Of a stretch of DNA of 32,564 nucleotides, positions 7,430 to 16,622 are shown piece by piece (the stretch's first letter is position 1; each line of letters opens with the position of its first letter). A model generated the notes under the pieces. That model had not been told where the DNA came from, ran no database searches, and was given only the letters and a program-made list of their open reading frames with translations. The DNA comes from Bacteroidales bacterium (lineage in GTDB: Bacteria; Bacteroidota; Bacteroidia; Bacteroidales; UBA12077): NCBI GenBank assembly GCA_021740225.1, contig JAIPAF010000005.1, forward strand, positions 1-32,564, read 5' to 3'. The position numbers and the translations under genes were made by a program.

Positions 7430-10400
7430 CTAATTTTTCTTCTCTTTTTCTTTTTTCTCTTTAAATGATAATTTTTCTGCAATATCTTTGAATAGCTCTT
7501 TGAAGCTGTCAAATTCTTCCCTGTAAAACAGTCCAGCCCCCTGGATGTACCGGGTTTCCTCATAAATCAGCCGGTCGCTGTTCCTGTTGAAGAATTTTAA
7601 TCTGAGCTTTCCGTTAGGTGTTAGTTTCCAATCGACCCTAAAATCTCCTACGAATTCACTTGATTGGTGGTATTTATCGGAGGTGCCTACATTTCCGTTG
7701 ATTATCAGCCGATCGTTGAGCAGTTGTGTGGAAAGGGCTACTTCTACCTGATCTTTAGATATTTCATCTCCCGGTTGATAGTTAACCCCGATATCCCAGT
7801 TGGAGGATATTTTTGACAGCCACTGACTCAACTGGTTAGACAGCAGTTCACTGGTGATGAACGCAATACTTGATGCTCCCATATTGAAAGATTCAGGTTG
7901 GCCAGCCAGATATTGCTGGGCCGGCATAAATGTATTCAGAACAAGCAGGGAAAGAAATTGCTTGTTTAATTCCTCTTCAGTGTTTATAGCTCCTTTAACC
8001 CGGGCAATTGTGCTTTCATCAGCAGTAGGCAGATCAATTTCAAAATTGATGGTGGGGTTGACCAGTTTATTGGTTAGTTGAATCTTACAATCCACGGGAA
8101 TCGGTTTGTTGTAATATTCCGTAGTATCCATAAATAGATTGTTCAAGGAGGTACGAAGGCTATATACAGCGGTAATGTCAATATCTGCATCCTTAGGTTC
8201 TCCGTTCCATACGATCTGACTTCCCTGTTGGATCTCAAATTTTTTATTAATCATATTTTTAAGAGAAAACCGGTATGTTCCTTCTTCAATGATATAGTCT
8301 CCATAAATTCTAAAATTGCCATTATTATTAACTTCCATATTCAGATTACCTCGTCCCCGGGCTTCTATAAGGTCGCCGAAATCCGGGTCGAGTATCAGCC
8401 TGGTCTGGGCCTGTGGAGTTGCTTCAAGGTCAAAGTCCAGATCTAAATCAGATAGATTGCGGTTTAAGGATTCTTGTTCTGTTTCCTGATTATCCTTATT
8501 GTTGTCGTTGACAAAAGTCAGGAAACCGGTTTTCTCGCTGTTCCCTTTTTGACCTATGGGCAGGTTGATCAGGGTATTGTTTTCCGTTTTCAAGGAAGCA
8601 TCAATATTTAGATTTTTAGTTTGCGTGTTTCCCTGAATGCTTACCGGACCTGAGGTAAAGGCTTCTCCGTAATAGATGTTGTTGTCAAAACCGCTGGTAT
8701 TGAGTGATTTGAACTTGTTGGCATTGATGTTGAAATTGTAATCGATGTTCTTGAACGAGTGAAAATGGAGTTGACCGGTTACCTGTGCCTGATGGCCCGC
8801 ATCATCAGTTACGCTTAAGCTGTCGAAATTTATTCTGTTATCTGTAACATCGAGGTTAGAGGTGAAATGATAACGGGTTTGCAGATAGTCTATGAGGAAA
8901 GAACTCTTGTGAGAAAATAGCTTTCCGTTAAATATCGGCTTATTCAGTGTACCCGAGAGATTTAAATATCCACTTAATGCTCCGCTAAAGTCAGAAAATG
9001 ATTTTTGGAGAATGGGATTTAAAGCGGCCATACTGACTTTATCCAGATTGATGCCAAATTGTAAACTTTGATTGGAGGGAACATATTTACCATTTATATC
9101 CAATGTTTTAAGGTCGCCTCGTTTGCTTAATATGCTCACCCCGATTTCTTCTTTGTTATTGATCCATTTGCTGGTAATACGAGTATTTCCTATTTTGCTG
9201 TTGTTAAATACTAAGGTATCGATAGTGAAATCAGAGTGGAAGGTAGGTGCATCGTATAGATCGGCAAATTTAGCTTTTCCATTGATGATTCCGTTAAATT
9301 CGATGTTCCCTTTCGGGAAAAACAGATTCGCATATTCCAGATGAATATCGGAGAACTCCACCTGCAGCGTATCCTGCTTGTCTTTTGTTATCTGCCCGTC
9401 GATGGCCATACGTTGATTCTTATGATAGAAGTTAAGGTCATTGAATGATATACTAGTGGTGTCAATGGTAATGGAACTCTGGGAAAGTTGCCAGGTGTTG
9501 TTTTGTAGTTTTATATTACTGGGTAAAAAATAGATGTTGGTACGGATATTGTTTGTGGCCTTGGACCTGTCCATATTCAAAAGGGCCACTATTTCTCCTT
9601 TGTTGGAATGATCCTCCAGATCATTCCAATTGATTACGAGTTTTGATTTGTTATTACCTGTTAATGATTTGAGCTCAAAATCATGGAAATAGCTTGTTTC
9701 TTTGCCCGTAAGGGTTTGCAGTTTATTGAACCTGAAAACAAGAGAAAAGATGCTATCCTGAGAACGGCTACTCATTTTAATATTTTGTAAGTTATAATTT
9801 TTGTAGTTGAAGGATTTGCTTTCCGCCGTCAAATGGAAGGATTTTTTATTTCCATTATATTTCAGTTTTACCTTACTGCTGTCGTGAATACTATAACCGG
9901 GGAAAAAGATATCCGTAATTTTTTTGGTGTTATTCAGGTTAATATTCAATTCAAAATCAGATTTTGCCTTTACTGCAGTGGTGTCTTCCTTTTTATTGAT
10001 GAAAACAGGCATGTAAGAGAGTGCCATATTTTTGAGTGACTGATATACCGTGGTGGATTGATACTGACCCACAAGCTCTGCGTTAATGTGATCCGATGTT
10101 AGTTTTATCCTGTGGGTATCACTTCTGTGTTTTGCTTGGATATGAAGGTTCTCAAAATTCAGTTTCTGGTTGTTTTTTATCAGTTCTCCGTGGTTCATGG
10201 TAATTACTCCACTGGCATTGTCGAGATTGTCACCCCTGAAATTCGACATCAAACTGAATGACAATTGGGCTGAAGTATCCTTTTCCACCAGGTTCAATTT
10301 GTTGAGTCTGGCTTTTTCCAAGTCAGCATTGAAATCAAATACTGGCACGTCAGAGGTGAAATCAATACCTCCTTGAAAGTTAAATTTGATATTTGGATCT

Positions 10401-11896
10401 TCAATGGAAAGGGCGCCGTCATACATCTTTTCGGTTAAAAAACCGTTGAGCTTGATATTTTGGTAATTATACCGATTGATTTCCAGTTCATTTATTGTGC
10501 CGTTCGTTTGAGCCTGAAAGCCTTTATCAGGAAAGATGGACCCCTGAACCTGAATATCCATGCTCATATTGCCAAAATGTTCCTTATTTTCAAGTATTCT
10601 CCCAATATTAAAGTTTTGGGTTTTCAAATTCCCTTCAAGGGCCAATCCCCGGGTTTTCTTGGGACGGATCAATAAATCGGTGGAAAATTCTCCCAACTGA
10701 GTATTGAATTTTCCATAGGCTACAAAATCATCAATGAATCCTGTGAAATTTCCTCTGTATCTAATTCGCCCCATATTTTGAAAGATCTCGGGTATGTCAA
10801 TATGACCTTTATCTCCTAGAAGATTATTGATCAGCCCGAGGTCTTGTATCCCCGTATACAGGTGTTTAACATCGACATACATGAATGTTTTGGATATGTC
10901 GGGAAGTCCTGTGAGACTGAAATCGGTGAGTATCTCACTTTGTCTGCCGGTGCCTAAAAATATGCTATCTCCTTTCAGGTTGCTTACGGTGCCATCGATA
11001 TCTCCCGATATCACAAAATTTTGATTGGGAATATCCTGAAAAATATCCGAGAAATAAGCAAGATCATTGAATGCGAGGTTTGATTCGCCGAGGTTTACAT
11101 CCAAACGGAGTTTATTCAAGGGATTCTTAAAATTCTTATAGTGGTTATGATGCAGCACAACCGAATCGGTTTGGAAGAAAGAAGAAGGGGTGCGCATAGC
11201 AAGTTCTTTCAGGCTAAGCTTATTTTTATTCAGCCTTATTTTTGATTGAAGGTCCAACACTCTCATTCCGCTTTTTTCTGTAAATGAAAGATTTTGAAAG
11301 TCTACATAGATTTTCCCGCTGTCTATATTCAGGTTTTGGGCTTCAATATCAAAATTATAAAGGGTTAAATCATTGAAATCGATTCCATAATCGTTTTTTG
11401 ATGGAAGATTGGTTTTATAGGTAATCTTTGAATTGTTTATTTCCAAATTATTACATTGGATATGCATTTTGGGCTTAGTGGTATCCTTCCTTTTTAGCGC
11501 TTCGATCAGGAATTTAATGTTGATGTTTTTTGCCGTATCGTTTCTTATATGGATGGTAGCACTGTTCATGGAAAGCTTTTTGAAAAACAGTTCTCTGTTT
11601 TTCAGGCCAAGGAATTTAAGACGACCGGTTAAATTTTTTGAATAAAGCAGACTGTCACCACTTTGATCTTCCAGATACACATCTTCAAGCACCAGCTTAT
11701 TAAAAGGGGTATAATAAGCTGATTTAACTTCAAAGTGGGCATCCAGTTTCTTTGAAAACGCGTCGGATAGCTGCTGTACTATATAATTTTGGACGTTTTG
11801 ATTTCTTACCAAAAAATAACCTGTGGCTGGCAAGATCAAAATGACCAAAAGCACTATTAGTAATATTTTATATATATTTTTTATAGTTTTGCTCAT
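7430..11896 (-). CDS. tamB: TamB-like translocation/assembly module protein (DUF490/AsmA-like)
   Basis: ~1488 aa with N-terminal TM (MSKTIKNIYKILLIVLLVILILPATGYFLV), repetitive beta-rich sequence and C-terminal TamB-like region (GRGNLNMEVNNNGNFRIYGDYIIEEGTYRFSLKNMINKKFEIQQGSQIVWNG...). Confidence 0.9.
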   Translation of the reverse strand: MSKTIKNIYKILLIVLLVILILPATGYFLVRNQNVQNYIVQQLSDAFSKKLDAHFEVKSAYYTPFNKLVLEDVYLEDQSGDSLLYSKNLTGRLKFLGLKNRELFFKKLSMNSATIHIRNDTAKNINIKFLIEALKRKDTTKPKMHIQCNNLEINNSKITYKTNLPSKNDYGIDFNDLTLYNFDIEAQNLNIDSGKIYVDFQNLSFTEKSGMRVLDLQSKIRLNKNKLSLKELAMRTPSSFFQTDSVVLHHNHYKNFKNPLNKLRLDVNLGESNLAFNDLAYFSDIFQDIPNQNFVISGDIDGTVSNLKGDSIFLGTGRQSEILTDFSLTGLPDISKTFMYVDVKHLYTGIQDLGLINNLLGDKGHIDIPEIFQNMGRIRYRGNFTGFIDDFVAYGKFNTQLGEFSTDLLIRPKKTRGLALEGNLKTQNFNIGRILENKEHFGNMSMDIQVQGSIFPDKGFQAQTNGTINELEINRYNYQNIKLNGFLTEKMYDGALSIEDPNIKFNFQGGIDFTSDVPVFDFNADLEKARLNKLNLVEKDTSAQLSFSLMSNFRGDNLDNASGVITMNHGELIKNNQKLNFENLHIQAKHRSDTHRIKLTSDHINAELVGQYQSTTVYQSLKNMALSYMPVFINKKEDTTAVKAKSDFELNINLNNTKKITDIFFPGYSIHDSSKVKLKYNGNKKSFHLTAESKSFNYKNYNLQNIKMSSRSQDSIFSLVFRFNKLQTLTGKETSYFHDFELKSLTGNNKSKLVINWNDLEDHSNKGEIVALLNMDRSKATNNIRTNIYFLPSNIKLQNNTWQLSQSSITIDTTSISFNDLNFYHKNQRMAIDGQITKDKQDTLQVEFSDIHLEYANLFFPKGNIEFNGIINGKAKFADLYDAPTFHSDFTIDTLVFNNSKIGNTRITSKWINNKEEIGVSILSKRGDLKTLDINGKYVPSNQSLQFGINLDKVSMAALNPILQKSFSDFSGALSGYLNLSGTLNKPIFNGKLFSHKSSFLIDYLQTRYHFTSNLDVTDNRINFDSLSVTDDAGHQAQVTGQLHFHSFKNIDYNFNINANKFKSLNTSGFDNNIYYGEAFTSGPVSIQGNTQTKNLNIDASLKTENNTLINLPIGQKGNSEKTGFLTFVNDNNKDNQETEQESLNRNLSDLDLDFDLEATPQAQTRLILDPDFGDLIEARGRGNLNMEVNNNGNFRIYGDYIIEEGTYRFSLKNMINKKFEIQQGSQIVWNGEPKDADIDITAVYSLRTSLNNLFMDTTEYYNKPIPVDCKIQLTNKLVNPTINFEIDLPTADESTIARVKGAINTEEELNKQFLSLLVLNTFMPAQQYLAGQPESFNMGASSIAFITSELLSNQLSQWLSKISSNWDIGVNYQPGDEISKDQVEVALSTQLLNDRLIINGNVGTSDKYHQSSEFVGDFRVDWKLTPNGKLRLKFFNRNSDRLIYEETRYIQGAGLFYREEFDSFKELFKDIAEKLSFKEKKEKEKKN

Positions 11897-11965
11897 TTTC
11901 TTACATATAGTAACGCAAATAAACAAAAAATAGTTTTAAAGTAGTAACATAAAACCATTTCAACA

Positions 11966-12988
11966 ATGGGGCTAACGATATTAGGAATTGAATCTTCCTG
12001 TGACGATACATCTGCTGCTATACTGAAGGATACCTATATATATTCTAATGTGATCTCTGGCCAGGAGGTTCATAAAAATTACGGGGGCGTTGTACCGGAG
12101 CTGGCCTCGCGGGCTCATCAACAACACATCATTCCTGTTGTGGATCAGGCTTTCAAAAAAGCAGAAATAGCAAAAGATCAGGTGGATGCTATCGCTTTTA
12201 CCCAGGGCCCCGGGTTGCTGGGTTCACTGATGGTAGGTACTTCTTTTGCAAAAGCCTTTGCTTTGGCTAAAAATATTCCTCTGATTGGAGTGAACCATTT
12301 GCAGGCCCATATTCTTTCACATTTTATAAGAGATCCTGAAGAAAAGGAACACTCCGTGCCCCGTTTTCCTTTTCTGTGCTTACTGGTGAGCGGAGGTCAC
12401 ACTCAGTTAACCGTTGTAAGGGATTATCTGGAAATGGAGATTATTGGTGAAACCATTGACGATGCTGCGGGCGAGGCTTTTGACAAGGCCGGAAAAATCA
12501 TGAACCTTCCTTATCCCGCCGGACCTATAATTGATCAGAAAGCCAGAGAAGGAGATCCCCATGCTTTTAAGTTTACCCGTCCCAATATCAGTGATCTGAA
12601 TTATAGCTTTAGCGGCTTAAAGACGGCTTTTCTGTATTTTTTAAGAGACCGGGTAAAGGAAAATAAGAACTTTATTAACGAGCATTTCAGCGACCTTTGT
12701 GCTTCTCTTCAATATACCATAGTGGATATATTAATGGACAAACTCATCCGTGCTTATGAAATTACTGGCATAAAGGAGATTGCTATAGCCGGTGGAGTTG
12801 CTGCCAATTCGGGGTTGAAACAAGCTGTAAGTGATGCTGCCGGTAAATATGGCTGGAATGTTTACATACCCCGTTTTGAATACACCATGGATAATGCGGC
12901 CATGATTGCCATGGTGGGATATTATAAGTACCTGAGGGGTGACTTTGAAAATATGGATGCCGTACCCCATGCCCGTTTGAGATACTGA
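11966..12988 (+). CDS. tsaD: tRNA N6-adenosine threonylcarbamoyltransferase TsaD
   Basis: LGIESSCDDTSAA, GGVVPELASRAHQQHI, SGGHTQL, AIAGGVAANSGL, YTMDNAAMIA. Confidence 0.98.
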   Translation: MGLTILGIESSCDDTSAAILKDTYIYSNVISGQEVHKNYGGVVPELASRAHQQHIIPVVDQAFKKAEIAKDQVDAIAFTQGPGLLGSLMVGTSFAKAFALAKNIPLIGVNHLQAHILSHFIRDPEEKEHSVPRFPFLCLLVSGGHTQLTVVRDYLEMEIIGETIDDAAGEAFDKAGKIMNLPYPAGPIIDQKAREGDPHAFKFTRPNISDLNYSFSGLKTAFLYFLRDRVKENKNFINEHFSDLCASLQYTIVDILMDKLIRAYEITGIKEIAIAGGVAANSGLKQAVSDAAGKYGWNVYIPRFEYTMDNAAMIAMVGYYKYLRGDFENMDAVPHARLRY

Positions 12989-13222
12989 TTGATTCCTGTC
13001 CTGACTACCTTTTCCATTCACTCAGACAATCTCCCTCGGAGATTCCCCCGGTTTTCTGTCACTGATTTGTCCCTTGAAAGGTGAATGTTTTTCCCATATG
13101 TTATATAGCTTTGTTTTGTAACAAATAACAAAATTTAACTCTGAGCATGGTACTTATCATCAGGTTAAGAAAAATTTGTTTTCAGCTAAAGCTGCGGTAG
13201 GAATTATTCGGGTAGAAAATTC

Positions 13223-13230
13223 TATCTTTG
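13223..13230 (+). promoter_or_regulatory. Putative -7 element TATCTTTG upstream of hisS
   Basis: Fits TAnnTTTG, 25 nt before ATG 13255; no convincing -33 element seen. Confidence 0.35.
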
Positions 13231-13254
13231 CGAGGGATATCAATTTACTTTTTT

Positions 13255-14619
13255 ATGGCGAAACAAAAACCAACCATACCGAAGGGTACGAGAGACTTCT
13301 CGCCTGAAGTGATGGTCAAGCGAAATTATATATTTGATACCATCAGAGAAGTTTTCCAACGGTATGCTTATCAGCCGCTGGAAACCCCCTCAATGGAAAA
13401 TTTATCCACCTTACTTGGAAAATATGGGGAAGAAGGGGATAAACTTCTATTCAGGATTTTGAATTCAGGAGATTATCTTGCTAAAGTTAACGAGGAGGAT
13501 CTTCGGGCCCGGGATTCCCAAAAACTGGCTTCGGTGATTTCCGAAAAAGGTTTAAGATACGACCTCACTGTTCCTTTTGCCCGTTTTGTGGTTCAGCACA
13601 GGAATGAGATTAATTTTCCTTTTAAACGATACCAGATACAACCCGTTTGGCGGGCAGATAAGCCTCAAAGGGGACGTTACCGGGAGTTTTATCAATGCGA
13701 TGGCGATGTGATAGGCACAGATTCCTTGCTTAATGAAGTGGAACTGATCCAGATCATGGATGATGTGTTCATGAAATTGGGACTGAATGTAAGCATCAAG
13801 ATCAATAACCGAAAGATATTGAAAGGCTTGGCCAATTACATTCAAAATCCTGAAAAATTTATGGACCTCACCATGGCCATTGACAAGCTGGATAAGATAG
13901 GGCATGAAAAGGTTAAGGAGGAGTTGAAGCAAAGGGGCATAAATACTTCAGCAGTGGAAGAGCTGGACCCTTTTCTTAATTTGGAAGGAAAAAATTATGA
14001 AAAGGTTGAATATCTGGTTAACTGGCTTTCAGACGATGAGGGGAGTAAAGGCATTGGTGAAATCCGGGAAATACTTGATTATACCGGAGCTTTGGAATTG
14101 AACAATGAAGTGGAATTTGATCCCAAACTCGCCCGGGGTCTCGATTATTATACCGGGACCATTTTTGAAGTAAAGGCTCTGGATGAGGATATGGGCAGTA
14201 TATGCGGTGGTGGAAGATATGACGATCTTACCGGTGTTTTTGGCTTAAAGGATGTATCTGGTGTGGGAATTTCCTTTGGAGCAGAAAGAATCTACGATGT
14301 TATGGAAAAACTGAGGCGTTTTCCTTCAAAGATGTTACCCGCTGCAAAGATTATGTTTGTGAATTTCGGGAGGGAAGAGGCGAAACATGCCCTCAAGGTG
14401 CTCCGCGAACTTCATGAAGAGGGCATCAAATCGGAGATTTATCCCGATACCGCCAAAATGAAAAAACAGATGACTTATGCCAATAACAAAGGCATTGAGT
14501 ATGTCGGGCTAATGGGCGAAGATGAGATCAGCAAACAAGTGATCACTGTGAAAAATATGACTACAGGGGAACAGAAGAAAATGACACTGGAAGAATTGAA
14601 GGAATTGTTGGCAGAATAA
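13255..14619 (+). CDS. hisS: Histidine--tRNA ligase
   Basis: [73 protein letters not shown] 13255 chosen; TTG 13228 lies inside the -7-like element. Confidence 0.97.
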   Translation: MAKQKPTIPKGTRDFSPEVMVKRNYIFDTIREVFQRYAYQPLETPSMENLSTLLGKYGEEGDKLLFRILNSGDYLAKVNEEDLRARDSQKLASVISEKGLRYDLTVPFARFVVQHRNEINFPFKRYQIQPVWRADKPQRGRYREFYQCDGDVIGTDSLLNEVELIQIMDDVFMKLGLNVSIKINNRKILKGLANYIQNPEKFMDLTMAIDKLDKIGHEKVKEELKQRGINTSAVEELDPFLNLEGKNYEKVEYLVNWLSDDEGSKGIGEIREILDYTGALELNNEVEFDPKLARGLDYYTGTIFEVKALDEDMGSICGGGRYDDLTGVFGLKDVSGVGISFGAERIYDVMEKLRRFPSKMLPAAKIMFVNFGREEAKHALKVLRELHEEGIKSEIYPDTAKMKKQMTYANNKGIEYVGLMGEDEISKQVITVKNMTTGEQKKMTLEELKELLAE

Positions 14620-14670
14620 CCTGATTTTCAACAGATCCGGGGTTTAAGTACACCGTACGACCAATAATAT

Positions 14671-14817
14671 ATCAAACATCAAACACCAAATCACAAATAA
14701 TGATCAATTTCTCAGTCCCAATGTTCAAAACATTAGAACGATCAAATTTGCTGTTTGAAATTTTGATAATTGATATTTGGAAATTGTTTGTAATTTGAAA
14801 TTTGTAGTTTGGTGCTT
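14671..14817. repeat. Imperfect dyad repeat with heptad-phased CAAA (left arm) and TTTG (right arm)
   Basis: CAAA at 14673/14680/14687/14694 and TTTG at 14787/14794/14801/14808, symmetric about ~14742; outer 25-nt arms are complementary at 19/25 positions. Confidence 0.7.
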
Positions 14818-14887
14818 AACATGCTATTGTTCAATTGAAAATTTTCCGGATATCTACCTAATATTGAATTTTAATGTAGACTTTTAA

Positions 14888-16390
14888 ATGAAAGGAATCC
14901 ACTATATCTCTTCCGAAGAGCTTACATTAGAAAGAATAGAGGAAATACTCGACAAGGATTATAAGATTGAATTGTCAGAATCGGCCACTGACAGGATCGT
15001 TTACTGCCGGAATTATCTGGACGAAAAGCTGGAAGCATCTGAGAAGCCTATATACGGAATTAATACTGGATTCGGTTCTTTGTATAACCATTCCATTTCC
15101 ATGGATGATTTGGGAACTTTACAGGAAAATCTGGTGAAGAGCCATGCATGTGGCACGGGAAAAGAAATACCCCGGGTAATTGTCAGGCTGATGATCTTGT
15201 TGAAGGTTCAGGCACTCTCCTATGGATATTCCGGAGTACAATTGTCGACAGTACAGCGTCTTATAGAATTTTTCAATCATCATATTACTCCGGTTGTATA
15301 TGAATATGGGTCCCTGGGGGCTTCTGGTGATCTGGCACCTTTGGCTCATATGTCATTGCCCCTGATCGGAGAAGGGGAAGCTTGGTATAAAGGAAGCAAG
15401 CAATCCACAAAGGAGATTTACCGGAAGATGGGATGGGAATCTTTGCGTTTGAGATCTAAGGAAGGACTGGCTTTGTTGAACGGCAGTCAGTTTATGAGCG
15501 CTTACGGTGTCTATTGTATGATCAGAACCATGAAAATTTCAAAATGGGCCGATGTGATTGCCGCACTTTCTCTTGATGCCTTTAACGGAAGGATTGAACC
15601 TTTCCACCATTCGGTGAACCGGATTAGAAAACAAAAAGGGCAGATCGAAACCGCACGCCGGATCATCTCCGTTTTGAAGGACAGCGAACTGCTCCACGGG
15701 AAGAAAAAACATATTCAGGATCCCTATTCCTTCCGATGTGTTCCCCAGGTTCACGGAGCATCCAGGGATACATTCGCTTATGTAAAAGCGGTTCTTTCCC
15801 GTGAAATCAATGCGGTGACCGATAATCCCACTATTATTCCCGAAGAAGATATGATCGTTTCCGCTGGCAATTTTCATGGGCAGCCCCTGGCACTTGCCCT
15901 CGATTATTTAAGTATTGCACTTTCCGAATTGGGCAACATTTCTGAACGCAGAACCTATCAGCTTCTTTCCGGTAAGAGGGGATTACCTTCCTTTCTTATA
16001 GCCAATCCCGGATTGAACTCGGGTTTTATGATACCACAATATTCCGCAGCATCTATGGTGAGTAAAAACAAACAATTGTCGACGCCTGCTTCTGTCGATT
16101 CCATTGAGTCTTCCCAGGGACAGGAAGACCATGTAAGTATGGGAGCCAATGCTTCAGTCAAAGCTTACGAAGTAGTGGAAAATGTAGAACAGATATTGGC
16201 TATTGAATTGTTTAATGCTGCCCAGGCACTGGAATTCAGGAGACCCATGAAATCTTCTTCATATATTGAAGCCCTTGTTTCCCAATTCAGGCAACGCGTC
16301 CGTTTTATAGAAAACGATAAGGTGATGTATGGAGACATTCAGCGATCCATTGAATTTATAAGAGAGGTGGATATTCAATTGCCGGAATGA
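14888..16390 (+). CDS. hutH: Aromatic amino acid ammonia-lyase, histidine ammonia-lyase-like
   Basis: MIO-forming ASG in GSLGASGDLAPLAHMSLPLIGEG; YGINTGFGSL; NLVKSHACG (Ser-His as in HAL); NAVTDNPT; SSQGQEDHVSM. Confidence 0.88.
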   Translation: MKGIHYISSEELTLERIEEILDKDYKIELSESATDRIVYCRNYLDEKLEASEKPIYGINTGFGSLYNHSISMDDLGTLQENLVKSHACGTGKEIPRVIVRLMILLKVQALSYGYSGVQLSTVQRLIEFFNHHITPVVYEYGSLGASGDLAPLAHMSLPLIGEGEAWYKGSKQSTKEIYRKMGWESLRLRSKEGLALLNGSQFMSAYGVYCMIRTMKISKWADVIAALSLDAFNGRIEPFHHSVNRIRKQKGQIETARRIISVLKDSELLHGKKKHIQDPYSFRCVPQVHGASRDTFAYVKAVLSREINAVTDNPTIIPEEDMIVSAGNFHGQPLALALDYLSIALSELGNISERRTYQLLSGKRGLPSFLIANPGLNSGFMIPQYSAASMVSKNKQLSTPASVDSIESSQGQEDHVSMGANASVKAYEVVENVEQILAIELFNAAQALEFRRPMKSSSYIEALVSQFRQRVRFIENDKVMYGDIQRSIEFIREVDIQLPE

Positions 16391-16622
16391 AGAGAATGGC
16401 ATTATGGTATTTTTTTGCCGGCTTATATTTTTGCCCGTTTACCAGTTGTATTACATTTTTTTAAAGTTTTTAATAGCCCAATGCAGGGCGCTTTTCATGG
16501 ATTATGGGATCCACCTTCTTTAAGGATTGGGCGTATTAGTAAATGAGAACAAATGACGATTTGATATTCCTGCTGATTTTAGCCTTTCTTTGCTTGCCAA
16601 AATTTGCCAATAGGCCAATTAA

